From Polytrichum commune (Eukaryota; Streptophyta; Polytrichopsida; Polytrichales; Polytrichaceae), in contig OX485808.1 of assembly GCA_950295325.1 (NCBI GenBank), positions 42,986,527 to 43,050,526 of the forward strand: 64,000 nucleotides of DNA. Direction: 5' to 3'. Shown here one piece after another: positions 11,361-23,300 of the stretch; the first letter of the stretch is position 1; each line of letters opens with the position of its first letter. Below the pieces are notes generated by a model that saw only the letters and a program-made list of their open reading frames with translations, ran no database searches and was not told the DNA's origin. Both the position numbers and the translations under genes were made by a program.

Positions 11361-11513
11361 ATCCCTAAGCTCTTAAAATGGATAGTCCTTGTGCGATCGT
11401 GGACTTGTATATGTCACCAGTGATAACAACCTTCAGCAAGGTCCTTCTCTTGCCAAGATGCAGATCATGAGCTCTTTCTGAGAACAGAATCCAGATGGTG
11501 AAATCACGGGACA

Positions 11514-11570
11514 AACATTTTGGGATATTAAACTCCGGGGAGTAGGACAATAATTTTGGGATGGAGGGAG
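11514..11570. mobile_element. Stowaway-type MITE terminus
   Basis: The minus strand reads TACTCCCTCCATCCCAAAAT, the classic TA + CTCCCTCCGTCCC end of Stowaway (Tc1/mariner-type) MITEs. I could not find the opposite end, so the element is truncated or its other end is diverged toward 11360. Confidence 0.5.
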
Positions 11571-12563
11571 TAACTAGTTGGACTTGGAAACACTAAGGGC
11601 ATGTCCTTCATGCTACCATTAGGACCGCCGGTCCTTTGGCACCCGTTCTTGCACAACACAAAATGTGGGACACCCATCCATGGGGGGTACCGGTCCTTGG
11701 GTGAGAAGGATGGGCACTTCTTGGGGTCATAGGCTGAGATAGGAAAAGCTGCAGTGAGCTTGCAGCCATTTTTTAGGGGCTGCTCATTGTTTACCGCGTT
11801 TGAGATACAAATGGCAATCTCTTGGTCAGATAAAGACGCCCAGCATTTCCACATTTCGGTGGTGATGGGGGCCAGGTGGTTTATATTCGGATGCATCCAC
11901 ATCCGATTTTCCAAACCACCAAGACGCAATTCCAGTTGGCGAGGTGGGAGCCATGGCACCGAGGGACCCAATCCTGATGCTTCCAGCTTGTCGAGATCTG
12001 CCGCAGCTTGGCTGGCGGCTATCTCGGCACAATACTGTATGATCGAGTCTTTTTCATCCTCCGGAATAGGTAGTCGAGTTAGTAGTGATCTTGGGCGCTG
12101 TGAAACAGCATCTCGTGTCGGAGTCCCTCCAATTACCAGGAGTGTACTTTTGCCCTGCTGTGTACCATTATCCTTTCCGTTTTTCACTTCCGGATTGGCC
12201 ATCAGTAGAGCATCATCAATGAGTTTGGTTTGTACAGCCATACGCTCAGAATCTTGATCGTCAGCAGCTAAAATATTGGGCAGGTCGTCAAACAACTCGT
12301 GGAGTTTACGCATCCCCTTTTCCTCGGAGTGTAAGCAAGCGTCTAGCAACATAGTCCAATATGTTAAATCCAGAACCTCAAGCAAAGTAGGTGCGTGTAA
12401 ACCTTCGACATTGGTATCCGCCATTGCTTCTGTATCCAGGCGTTGTACCGTGGCGTGAAAAGTTGCACTCGCAATCGAAGCCATTGTGGCCTGGATGCCT
12501 GGCGTAGGTGGTGTAAGTGGGTCTTTGTACCCCTTCTTCACCAAGTCTTCATGCCAACACGGG
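11528..12563 (-). CDS. hypothetical protein, about 340 codons, single exon visible
   Basis: The longest open frame outside the large elements. An in-frame TAA lies just upstream of 12590, so either a non-ATG exon start or an ATG at 12484 (MASIASATFHATV) is needed. The protein is hydrophilic with Asp/Glu-rich stretches (FDDLPNILAADDQDSER) and Pro/Trp-rich carboxy parts (PWLPPRQLELRLGGLENR). I recognise no domain. Its final 15 or so residues (YSLHPKIIVLLPGV) and the stop are contributed by the Stowaway-like MITE end, so the original carboxy terminus has been replaced. It could be an exon of a host gene or an old transposon ORF. Confidence 0.45.
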
Positions 12564-12599
12564 GGCTGCACATCACCATATATTTGCGTTTGTACATCA

Positions 12600-15182
12600 G
12601 TGTGTTAATCAAGAACTGAGGTACTGCAAGAGCGAAGAGAAGCTGAAACTTATTGTAGAAAACAGGGATGAGGGTAGCTGAACTATCACCGGTGTAAAAG
12701 AAATTATAGACATGAATACGCCAAAGCAATTATCAAGATACTTTAGATCCCTCTAAAGTAATGGGTATTGGATAAGAGAGCTGACTAATCTTGTCTGAAT
12801 TAGAGTCTTGTTACAATAGGTTATGTCACACCTAATGTAGAGTCATGTCTTGACTTGACAACATACATCCCTATATGAACAGGGTCTTGATAATTTTATG
12901 GTATTTCATTCTATACTTCTTCACTGTATATCTCCACATTGGATCCCTTACTCAACTAGTTAGTGGAACCATTTAGTTGAATCAGTATCAACTCCGTTCA
13001 GAAAGTTTAACCATGTTTTTCAATCTTATATGGTATGTCATACTGTCATTCCGAGTAAGTACAGCAGTAATGGTAGTCATTTATTCGACCATTTCCCAAT
13101 TCTGTTGTTTAAGGAATTTTTCCAATTGCGATTTAGTTCGGAGTTCTCCAGCCGCACTAAATATGATTATCACCGAAACGGCTCAGAACAGTAAATAGAG
13201 ACACCATACTGTTATCCTCCCCTCTTATAGAGATATTGGCTTTTTACTTGGTTACAGAAAGTACCCATAATAGTCCTGTTTAATCTTAGTAAAAAACGTC
13301 TTATATACATATATATATCTCTATGAACCACGCCCTTATTAGGTTTACTTGAGTCTGCACATGAAATTTGGTGACTCTGTGTTATAGGGATTACTTTTTT
13401 GTAATAGCAGGATTAGTTCAAATCATTTCCCATACGCCTGCTTAAGAAAACATCACAAGGACCTGTCCTAACCAATCTTTGTTTCTTGTGCAAGAAACGT
13501 AGCCCTATGACGCTGGGTCCAGGGACTCCACGAATTTTTTACATAGTTTTCAGTATAATTCTAAGTGTCCTCTCTCAGATGGTTACTTGAGACAGATAAG
13601 GGACTGGAACTTTTTCTATTATCTAAGTCTGTGCATACTCCTGAGTTTCTTTCATGTGGCCAATATGTTGCCACGGAATATCAGTTTTCCTGACTAGGTT
13701 CACCAATAGTGTCTCTATATACCCACCTTCTCAACAAGTATTAGAACCTCTTTGAGTATGAGAACTATTTTGGGAATGACTTCAATAATACATCCCTTAG
13801 TAGTATGAATTTGTGAACATCCCTCAGGGGTTCTTGAATCAAGAGATATGAGTACCGGAAAGCTTCGGAACTTCCGAACTCCCATGGTAAGTCCATAGAT
13901 CTTACTCACATGTATTCCTGTGTGAGTCCATAAGACAGTCTCTCGTTAAGTATATTTTTCTAACAACTCAGAGGGTCTACGCCATCTCTTGGATCTTTTT
14001 ATAAAGTCATATGCCAGTAAATCATCTCTCAGATACTCAATATAACTCAGAGCGTTCTGACTATTCCCGGGAACTGAATCCTTATTCAGGTTCACTGCTG
14101 GTTCATTCTCAATTGTTTAACCATCAGTACCCTTAAGACTTCTTTACCAGTTTCGCTGTATTATTTCTTTCATGTTATACTGGTATATCGCAGAGACCAC
14201 CAATGTTAGTTCATATGTAACTCACAGTGTATTCTATAGTGTAGTCAATTTTCGGTGCAAAGACATAACAGGGAAGTAAACTTGGAATTTCTCTGCCCAA
14301 TTATGAGTAATTATCAGATGTTCATACTTCCTGACTGTTTAATGTCAATAACAGTTTGCAGGTAACAATCAGCTATAGAGTATGTAAAATGTAATTATCA
14401 AGCAAGATAATACTCATAATCAATTTTCTGGGTTTCAAAGAGAAATTTCTAGAAAAATTGTGATGAGTGGACAATTTCTTCGCAAGATGCGTCGCACTTG
14501 TAGAAGAGGTCCTCACCTGTGCCCATGCTCCCCACAATTACCAAGAAGTAAGTTAGTAGAGCGTACAACAGGTGTCAACAGACCTCTTACTTGTCATCGA
14601 TGTCAACAAGGCACTATCACCTCCTTAGAAATAAGTAAAATATATAACATACTCTTTTAATAGCAATCAATCTTGAATCAAGAATTGGTAGCAGTTTAAG
14701 TAGCAAGCTGATAATCCCATGTAGTCCAATTCTCAAACAGGTGTAGTCAATGCTTTCACTGCTGTTTCCGAATTCACACCTTGAACTCTTCTTGAGATGG
14801 ACTAGTTTTGGTCATTCTGACTCTCTGGTGGGATTCTTTGAACACTGTAATTTCTGGTAAAATGGAACTAAACTTGGCCTATATCTGCAATTGTATCGCA
14901 CTCTGTTGAGCCTATTGTGCTTCACCAGTGCTGTAATAAACAGTCATTAATTCCTCAATCAACCCGTGGGAATCCCTCCGTCTATCGACCCTGTCTTGCA
15001 GAGGATGAACTGGGTAACACTCTCTGGCTCATCTGTTTTCAAGAACTATTACACAGTAAAGAGGCAAGACTTGTCAGAAGTGAATGCGAGTCTGCACTCC
15101 TGGTTTTATACTGATATTTTTATTTTTTGACGGGCAGCCCGTGAGGTTTATTGTGTGGAGCTCGTTAGTTCTGGAATTCAAG

Positions 15183-15186
<4 letters not shown>
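12600..15186. other. no gene recognised
   Basis: About 2.6 kb of AT-rich sequence, with no frame over 75 codons and no splice, tRNA or transposon ends that I can identify. It may be decayed retrotransposon DNA. Confidence 0.5.
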
Positions 15187-15241
<55 letters not shown>

Positions 15242-16301
15242 GGTAACCCGGGTTACCGAATTTATAATGTGCATGAACGCAATTAGTTAATTTTCCAGAG
15301 ATTGGGTAACTGAATTTAAAAAATGCGTGAACGCTATTAAATAATAGTAATAAATTCCTAGAGAGTGCACAAAATAGGACCAACATTTGGTTTGCACTTT
15401 GCGAATAGTGCAGTCTCAACAACATGGATGTAGGGCTAGGTTCATCATTGCGTCTTTTGGGGTTTGTGTGTGTTTTTGCTCTTGTGTTTGCTGGCAATGT
15501 CGCAGTGGTCAAAGTTCGCCCTCTTCCAGTAAGGCGGAGTCTCAAAAACCAAAGTCTCAAAAACTATTGTTGTTTTGAGGGCGAATAGAGCTTGACGAGC
15601 CTAACAATCTGAGCCTTTTTTCTTTTGATTTGGGCCAATTTTGAGGTAGCTATCATATTTGCGCAAACCTGCGTTACGGTGGTAATCCGGGTTACCACCA
15701 TAGGTCTCATATATATATATAGAATACATTTATGTTCCATTTTGGTTCTTCATATATTGTTTGTTTTGCATTGTATACATTTGGATGCATGAAAACGGTT
15801 TCTAGGCTCAGGTTCTATGAATTATTTATTCATTTGGATTTATATGTTTAAATAATACTTTCATTCTCATTGTATTGATATGTGTTTTCATCTCCACCAA
15901 TGGAATGAACACACCCTAAGGACATAAAAGCATTGTTTGATTTTACAAATGGTTTTTTGACGGATAATGCTTCATTAGCACACCCAAAAAAATTTAAATT
16001 AATTTAATAATTTAATAATTATATTTATTAAAAAAGTGTAAGAACATGCACTACATCATATGGTTCTCGTTGACAAAGGATTGGTGGGCAATTAATGAGT
16101 TGCCTTTATCCTCCCCTATTGTTACAACACTAATGGTATCTAATGTCTCTAAAATATTCAATTGTTGTTTTGATCGTTTAATGTGTTTTTGTTTGTTGCT
16201 TTATACTAAAAGAATTGTATCACTTGCAAACACGATGTTTTCAAAACATGTTGTTCTTCCATGATGAGCCATATCTTGAATTCATTTCCAACAAAGCAGG
16301 T
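15187..16301 (+). repeat. 1.1-kb duplicated segment, copy 2 (occupied by E2)
   Basis: Matches 5634-6770 and ends at ACAAAGCAGGT, where element E2 begins with AACACTATATTCGG. Includes a (GA)n tract (15187-15236), the second 465-bp MITE (15237-15701) and the AT-rich stretch. Sequence differences from copy 1 are few and concentrated in the AT-rich part near 15997-16030. Confidence 0.85.
15237..15701. mobile_element. 465-bp MITE, copy 2
   Basis: Same length and ends as the copy at 5702-6166. The left end GGTAACCCGGGTTACC is palindromic; the right end carries one mismatch (GGTAATCCGGGTTACC). Confidence 0.65.
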
Positions 16302-16690
16302 AACACTATATTCGGTATTTGGAGACTTTTTGTTGATTATGAGACTATATAAGGATGCACATTTCAAAAATGGACCAGTAATGACGACTAAAAATCCCAT
16401 ATGTATAATGGTATGCTACTATTATTATACATAAAGGCATGGAAGTGAACAAAAATGTGAGGCATACATGAAAATAGTTGCGTATGAAATGACAACTCGT
16501 TATGAATGGAAGGGAAGATGCGAAGAATGAATGGAAGTTGAATGAATTAATTGGGATAGAAATACAATTATAATGGAAATACCATCAATGTCTTGAGTAA
16601 CTTGGAATAGCATAGAAAGTAAGCACTTAAATATGTTCTACACCTAAGCCCATTTAGGGAGTCCGTCCCACTAGTACGCTTCTAGTCACA

Positions 16691-17660
16691 CTAGTCCGAC
16701 CCACTATTTTTTTTTGCGGCTAAGTCCTTTTTTTTGGCGGCCTCCATGGCTTTAAAAATCTCAGGCCCACGACTGTATCCTTGTGTGTTGCCTGGAAAGG
16801 AATATGTGTTGTTCTTGCATGTTTCAGGACGCGCTCCCGAATTGTACGAGGTGGTATTATAAGTAGAATACGAGGGCGTTTGCGAAAGGGAACGTCTTGC
16901 GCTTCTCCAGAGGGCCAGAGAACGATCGCACTTGGAAGATGCGGCCTTGAGGGCGTGCCTTGGCAATGACGAAGTCAAGGAGGGTTGGCCACCAAGCGAG
17001 CGGGGAGCCACCTGCCAAAAAACGCCATAGGAAGATAACAATAAGAACGGAGTGGGAAAAATGAGGAAGGGCGGTTTGGGATGGGCGCTCGTAAACCTCT
17101 TGGCATGCGCAGACAAAGAGGAAAGCAATGGTGAATATGGGTTTAGGGACAAAGAAGGGCACCTTGGATTTGGTGACATCGATCCCGGGGACGATGGGGG
17201 CGTCGAGGAGAGCATACGAATCCGGTTGAATTGCGGCACTGTTCAGTAATGTGGGGGAAGCATGGCAAGGAGGGCCAACGACCGGGGATGGGTTTGCAGG
17301 AGGAGGAACGGGGACGACGGGGGAGGGGTCGCACCGGGTTGCTTCCAGGTGGAGACGTCGGCTCGGCCCACGACGAGCGACGGCGTCGTCCCTCGAGGGC
17401 GACACATGCCCCAAACGAACGAGCATCCGCTTCTCCTTGGAGAGGGGGGAGGGCGACGGGGCGAATGCCCGGGGGACAACCCTGGGGGGCGGGCTGTTGA
17501 CAACACCGTCGTCGACGTCCCGGGAGTAGTCCACGGCCGAGGCTGCATCCACCGCCGAGAAGTGGTAGAGTGAGGGGATCACGGAATACGTCACGCCGCG
17601 GGAAGGGGAGCCTGGGGACGAGGGGGGACGGGAAAGGCCGTCGAGGACGGGGGCGTCACA
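16691..17660 (-). CDS. E2 gene D, unknown small protein, two exons
   Basis: Exon 1 runs from an undefined start near 17650 to 17163 (donor AAG|GTGCCC) and exon 2 is 17011-16691 (acceptor TTGGCAG), both phase 0. It aligns with E1 gene D: SLYHFSAVDAASAVD / SLFQFSAVDAAFAVD, then CDRSLALWRSARRSLSQTPSYST / CDRCLALRKSARHLVSQTHSYST, and QGYSRGPEIFKAMEAAKKK / QGYSRGAEIFRAMDAIKAK at the carboxy end. Conservation between diverged elements argues that it is a real protein. It is much more GC-rich than the E1 copy. No known domain is recognised. It lies about 110 bp after the gene A stop on the same strand and could be a separate gene or a downstream product of the same transcript. Confidence 0.5.
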
Positions 17661-17770
17661 TATGGGGGAAAACTATGGGGAACAACAACACAGACAACAA
17701 AGACATCCAAAAACGGATGAAGCGTTAGATATGTGAACCAAATGATAACACGCACATACATGAAGATATT

Positions 17771-18271
17771 TCAAATGAGTTTATTAAATTTCGCGAGCCT
17801 CATGATGCTCTTGTATACATTATCGCGGGGGCTTAGTCCCGCATTGCCGATGGGGTTGGACCTAACAAAAAAGGGGATGCTACCGGCGTGGAGCACAAGC
17901 CTTCTAAGGTACGGCGCTAGCGTATCGACCAAAAATGCGTCCTTCCTATCGCCGGTCCACGTGTCGGGAAAGATGACGTTGCCCGGGGGGTTCAAAACGC
18001 TCTTGGCGGGGCTGTCGTCGACCAGGAGGGTGTTCTCCGGAGTAGGCCACCACCCGTGGGGGGTCCCCTGAAGCCGGGGGACGCCGCGCCAAAGTCTGGA
18101 CCTGAGGACCTTGAGGAACTGTTGTCCTCTGCCTCGGCCGCCGAACTTGGGAACCGGTAGACCCTTTTCGTCGAGTAGTTCATCGCAGTCCTCTTGCCCG
18201 AGGACAAGGCAAGGGCTCGGGAGATCACGGAATAGGAAGTCGACGATGGGTTCCGTGCTCTCCATGACCAT
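17771..18271 (-). pseudogene. E2 gene A, last part: FCP1-like phosphatase domain, C-terminal half
   Basis: Continues the reading frame broken at 36537 by insertion of E1: ...HVIVWSSM at 36541 and VMESTEPIVDFLFRDLPSPC here. It holds the downstream HAD motif NTLLVDDSPAKSVLNPPGN and ends at ...FNKLI-stop, matching E1 ...LNKLI-stop. Removing E1 and one CCAT copy restores an uninterrupted frame (SSMVMES versus SSMLMDN in E1). Confidence 0.85.
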
Positions 18272-18299
18272 AAGGGTATATTCGTTAATTGGAGACTTT
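18268..18299 (+). repeat. E1 left terminal inverted repeat with CCAT target duplication
   Basis: CCAT at 18268-18271, then AAGGGTATATTCGTTAATTG continuing GAGACTTT. It is inverted at 36509-36540. The following TTGTTGATTTTGAGACTAT is shared with the left end of E2 and with one end of a 240-bp derivative at 44.1 kb. Confidence 0.9.
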
Positions 18300-18582
18300 T
18301 TGTTGATTTTGAGACTATTTAAGGACGTGGCTTTCACAATTGTAGGAAGGAAAACAATACAAAGATGCTATGTTCCCAATTTAGGATTCAGATATGAGAC
18401 TCAAATGCATGGAAATACACAGACGTAAATAAGAAAACGAGATATATGAAAACATTTGCATATACAAAATCGATATCATATTTATTGAGTAGGGTTGAAG
18501 TACAAAATACATGTGGAATATCCAATATTAAGCCAAAGTCCTAAAAATATAATCCCTCTACTAAATGTATGTTAATAATAGC

Positions 18583-19488
18583 CTATATGTTTGGATTGTG
18601 AATACGACTCGCTACTTGTATTTTTGCCTTAGCCTTTGCGGCCGTTTCTTTTTCTTTTGCTTTAATGGCATCCATTGCTCTAAAGATCTCGGCTCCGCGG
18701 CTGTAACCTTGTTTATTGACTGATCCCAAATATGTGCCATTTGCCCATATTTGCTGAACCGCTACCGATTTGTGGGTTGTAATATTGTGAGTGGAATAAG
18801 AATGCGTTTGGGAAACCAAATGTCTTGCACTCTTCCGTAGGGCCAAACAACGATCAGACTCGCAAGAAGTTGTCTTCAGTGTTCGCCTATCCAATGACGA
18901 AGTCGATGATGCCCGGCCCACATTCGTGTACATTGGGGTCTGAACAATGACCATAAATATATATAATGAAGTGGGTTAGTATAAGTGGTTACAAGTTACG
19001 GATGGAAGTCCGAAAAACCCAAGAAGTTGAAATGCACTAATACACGGAAATCATCAAGGAAAAACTTGAGAATGCCAATAGTTGGGCACCTTCGCCTTTG
19101 GGGCGCTGGTTAAAGCTTTTGGGACATCGATGGGTGTAGATACAAGCCCGAGAGGGACGTTCGCAAACGCTAGTACATCAATTTGGGGTTCATCCATGCA
19201 AAGGCGTCTGGTCGACCGTGGATTTCGGACGTGCCTCTCACCGCGGAGGGGAGATGGAGATGGAGATGGATCGTAATTGAGTTTTGCAACCTTTGCAGGA
19301 GGGCTATCCACGACTCCGTCTTCAAACCCGGAGTCTTTGGAGCAATCAACAGCAAAGGCAGCATCGACGGCCGAAAATTGGAATAGTGAAGGCATTGCAA
19401 CATCGCTCATACCAAGGGAAGGAGATGTGGGGCCTGACCGTGATGCAGACATGCCATTGACGACACTTTGGGGTGCTTGGTGAGGCAA
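18583..19488 (-). CDS. E1 gene D, unknown small protein, two exons
   Basis: Exons 19488-19090 and 18939-18583, phase 0 (donor AAG|GTGCCC as in E2, acceptor TTGTTCAG). The first exon is open from an acceptor-like TCTTAG; no clear ATG opens it, although internal ATGs (NGMSASRSG) are available. It is about 250 residues, Ser/Pro-rich in the first half (DPSPSPSPLRGERH), then a conserved SDRCLALRKSARHL block and a Lys/Ala-rich end. The degenerate palindrome TTACGGATGGAAGTCCGAAA lies in its intron (about 18994). It follows gene A by 93 bp. Function unknown; the evidence for reality is its conservation with E2. Confidence 0.5.
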
Positions 19489-19580
19489 CTAAGACACAAG
19501 AATACATTACAAAAATAAGGGGAGAAATGTTAGATATTTACATGGAGAGTCAAAGTACAAACCCAAAATTGTCAAAGTTT

Positions 19581-20348
19581 TCATATTAATTTATTGAGTC
19601 TAGCGTAGCCGTACAACATCCTAAATTCCTCATCTTGTGGTCCTAGAGGCCTATTGCCAATGGGGTTCGAGAGCACAAAATCCGGGACACTTCCGGGGTG
19701 ATAGGCAAGCCTCCTAATGTAGGGCCCTAGTTCACTCTCTAGAAAGTTGTCATTCCTATCGCTTTCCCAAGGATCCGGGAATATGCAATTGCCTGGGGGA
19801 TTGAGAATACTCTTTGCCGGGCTGTCGTCAATGAGGAGTGTGTTATCCGGGGTGGGCCAACAACCGTGGGGAACCCCCTCCAACATAGGGACGCCCACCC
19901 AGAGGTTCTTCCTCAAGACCTTTAAGAATTGAGGCCCACGACCTCCTCCAAGCTTGGGTACAATATTGCCACTACGGTCATAGAGGTCATCGCAGTGTTC
20001 TTGACCGAGAAGCAAGCATGGCATTGCGAGTTCTCGGAAAAGGAAACCGACGATGGCCTTCGTGTTGTCCATGAGCATAGAGCTCCAGATGATGACATGT
20101 GCGAAGCCAAGGACCTCACGAAGGAAGCTCCTCAAGCCGGGGCGGGCACGTACAACCTTCTTATTTATGAGAGTATCGAACTGTCCGCCGTAATCCATGT
20201 CTTGTGGACTACGGAAGGGCCCCTTGGACGCACTATTCGAGATATGTTTGGAATAACAAAGCACCCCATTGAGGTCAAATATTATGAACGGCTTCATCAT
20301 GGGCACGCTTGGTTTTCCCGCGGGGTTGCGACATATCTCCGACGGACC
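19581..20348 (-). other. E1 gene A exon 4: FCP1/NIF-like HAD domain
   Basis: GPSEICRNP opens the exon after the acceptor and is shared with E2 (DPPEIGRNP), showing that translation enters from the upstream exon and not from the internal ATG at 20306. The domain carries motif I DLNGVL, RARPGLRSFLREV (typical of the SCP/FCP fold, R-RPG-F), motif II VIIWSS and motif IV IDDSPAKS. The host counterpart would be a plant FCP1-homology protein, so this looks like an old capture. Confidence 0.85.
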
Positions 20349-23300
20349 CTGTGATGGAACATTCTATCTAGGTAAATGGTACTACTCAAGAAAACCAATT
20401 GACAAGCATGGATGAACTCAACAAAGAAGTATAAGGCCAAAAATAATCCGAACCATCCAGTTGAAAAATTGGTATTAATGTAATTGGTGATACACATTTG
20501 GTGAATAATATACATTGTCGCAAAAAATATCTGTTGAAGTTAATGGAATCTATGCTAACAAAATTGTATCCACCCGCCGGGCGAAGTCGAGGATTGAACT
20601 CGATAATATACACACGCCACGAAGGAGGCAGACAAGGAAGTTTCGGACGCGCGTCCGTAACGTGGGAGGCATGCTCAAAGGTTGATTACCTCTTCAGGGG
20701 CGAGGTCCGCGCCAGCAGTGCCTCCCTCACCTGGCCCCGTCATGGGCACAGGATCTGGACGCGCGCCCGCAAAATTGTCCAGATCTTCGACCACCAACAA
20801 GGTGTCTCCAGCCGCTTGCGACCCTTGAGTATCCACGTAAGGCTGATCCTCATCTGTGGAGTCTTGGCTGCCCCGCATATGTACATCTTCATCGCCGATG
20901 GGGGCGTTGCCTTCATTGACATCCGTCTCGGCGGCACCCGCCATGTCACGTGCCGGTATCTCCTCCACTCCTGTAGGATGAGAGGAGGGCTCCTCTAGAG
21001 TGGCGACAACAAGGGGAGAGGGCGGGACAATCAACGTGGGAGGTGGATAAGCATGCTCGGGTATATAAACTGCATGGCTACTAGATGGAGGCCGCATGAG
21101 AGTCGTGGGCATGGACATGCCGGCCTCGGGAGCTGCATATACAACTTGGGGCCTTGCCTGCAAGCTCTGCATCAAGCTCATGAATTGTTGGCTCTGGGCC
21201 AAGAACTGCTGATTTTGAGCCATGAGATCAGCGTGCCTTCGAGCAGACTCCAACCTAGCTTGCTCCATCTCAGCTTGGATGGCGGCCATCTTTTTGGCGT
21301 GCTCCTCGTTAGCTTCTTGAAGCCGTTGGTCAAGCTCTTCCTTCATTCGCCTCTCCATCTTCTCGTCCAATTCGGACACTGACATCGGCTCTTTCTTCAC
21401 CTTGCCAGGTTCCGTAGGCAAGGCAGAGATGGCATTGTGAATCCTAATCTCATCCTCGTCTTCATCGGAGAGCTCCAAGACCGCGCCTTCAGGGTATTCG
21501 TTGTATGGCGTCTTGTTCCTCTTTCGTCGACTCTCACGATATAGAGAGATATCAGGCCTCAATATCAACTCTAGCACATCCCTCCCCTCCATAGGGGGTA
21601 GATCTGAATGTTGAGATCCCCCTCCAGATGAAGCGGTGCATCCGCCTTCTGCCGCAAGGTCCACATCCTTCTCGGCCATAACACCTGGAGCACGAGATGG
21701 ACCCGCAGTTGAGGGAAATCCAACTCGAGAGGTGGGAGTCCCAAAAGGTGAGAGAACAGGGGTATGAGGGACCCTTATCGGAGTGAAGTTCACGCGTGCC
21801 TCCTGCGCATCCGTGTCGTCTGTTCCTAGCAGGAAAGCACTTGGATTAATTGGGTCGCGAACAAGGCCGTGTAAAAGCTCCTGTGTGGAGGGCTGCGCTC
21901 TTGGGGAACTGGGATCCTGGTCCTCTTCAGGGTCTGTCTCCATTCCGGGCATTGCCTCTTCTCTAGAAGAGAGAGGCACAACAGGATGGGATGTAAGGAC
22001 GTCCATGATGTCCTGGATATCCATTTTGGAGGCCATTACCCTATGAGTATGGGCGTCATCGTAGTCGGAATCCTGCACAAAAGAATTCACCTGCAAGCCA
22101 AGCATCTAGACCATAACAAGAAAATTAGATAAGAACAATTGTGGTGATTGTATATAAATGAGGCTAGATGTCAACACATTATACGGACGCGCGTTCGTAA
22201 AACCACCACTCAAAAGTTGGACAATTTTACAGACGCACGGTCGTAAAATTCACATGCACCTAGTACTGTAAAATAACTATGCAAAAGATAGGTGGGTTGA
22301 AAGACAAACAAATACTCACCAATGCTGCATACATAAACTTCGTGCCTCCGAAGACGTTGTAAACTGTCTCACTCATGACAGTTAAAGCCTTCAAGACCCC
22401 TATATAAAAGTCCATCCGGAGCTCGAACGCCGGATAGATTGCATGCATTGTCTCCTCAACAAGCTCCTTGGGATGTGGTGGCGGCAACGAATAGACTTTC
22501 CTGAACACCTTGTGTGGTTTAATGGGCAATCGTCCAGTTGGGGAAGACTTGCGTGTTAAGAAATAAAGCTGCACAGCTCCCACTTGCTTCACCCCCCTTG
22601 CCTCTTGAATGACAGTGATCCCTTCTGTCTTCGCTGGGATGTAGGTGTTGTGGTACATATCGTATTCGAGGTCCATCGTTGATGTGTACAGATGGACAAT
22701 GGATGTGGACCTCTCTTGCTCTACAATCCATAACCACACATGAGGCTCGAAGAGGGCAGGCGAGCGATAGCTCTTGAAGGCTTTTAAGAAGGGCTCGTAG
22801 AAGGGTGCTCCCGCAACGTCTTGCTTCCAAGCTCCGGGAATTGCACGAAAATAAAAAATGACGAAAGGGCAACCCCTGGGGTCATCTCTCACAGAGGCTC
22901 TTGAAGCATGGGTGTCCCATGTGCCGAACTTCATGCCCTTTCTGACCGTGCAGAGTCTTGCAAACCCTCCAAATTTCGCGTTCTTTTTCCTATCGAGAAA
23001 GTGAACGTACAACCCTGCCTCCCTCTCGTCGATGGATCCCTTATTTTCGTTCCTTCTGGATCGTTGGGCAAGGAAGGATGATGCCCCTCTTATCAAAGCT
23101 CGCATTGAGACGCCATTGATGTGGTATTCACCCTTCAGCTTCCTCCAATTCTCCCACACGATCTCACCATCACTATTAATGAAGTTGTGGGTGGGTAGCA
23201 ATTTGCTAATCTCCCTTACAGCCATGGTCTTCTTCTTTCGGTAATCGCACCATTCCTTAATGTGGTACGTTGATGGCTTCATGTGCTTCGGCCGCTTCAG

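Larger units (their letters stand above)
16302..18271. mobile_element. Element E2, left part (interrupted by E1)
   Basis: The left terminus AACACTATATTCGGTATTTG starts at 16302, confirmed by the unoccupied copy of the target at 6771. It then shares GGAGACTTTTTGTTGAT and the following GAGACTAT with the left end of E1. It contains gene D and the carboxy-terminal part of the FCP1 exon of gene A. E2 continues at 36537 beyond the E1 insertion. Confidence 0.8.
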
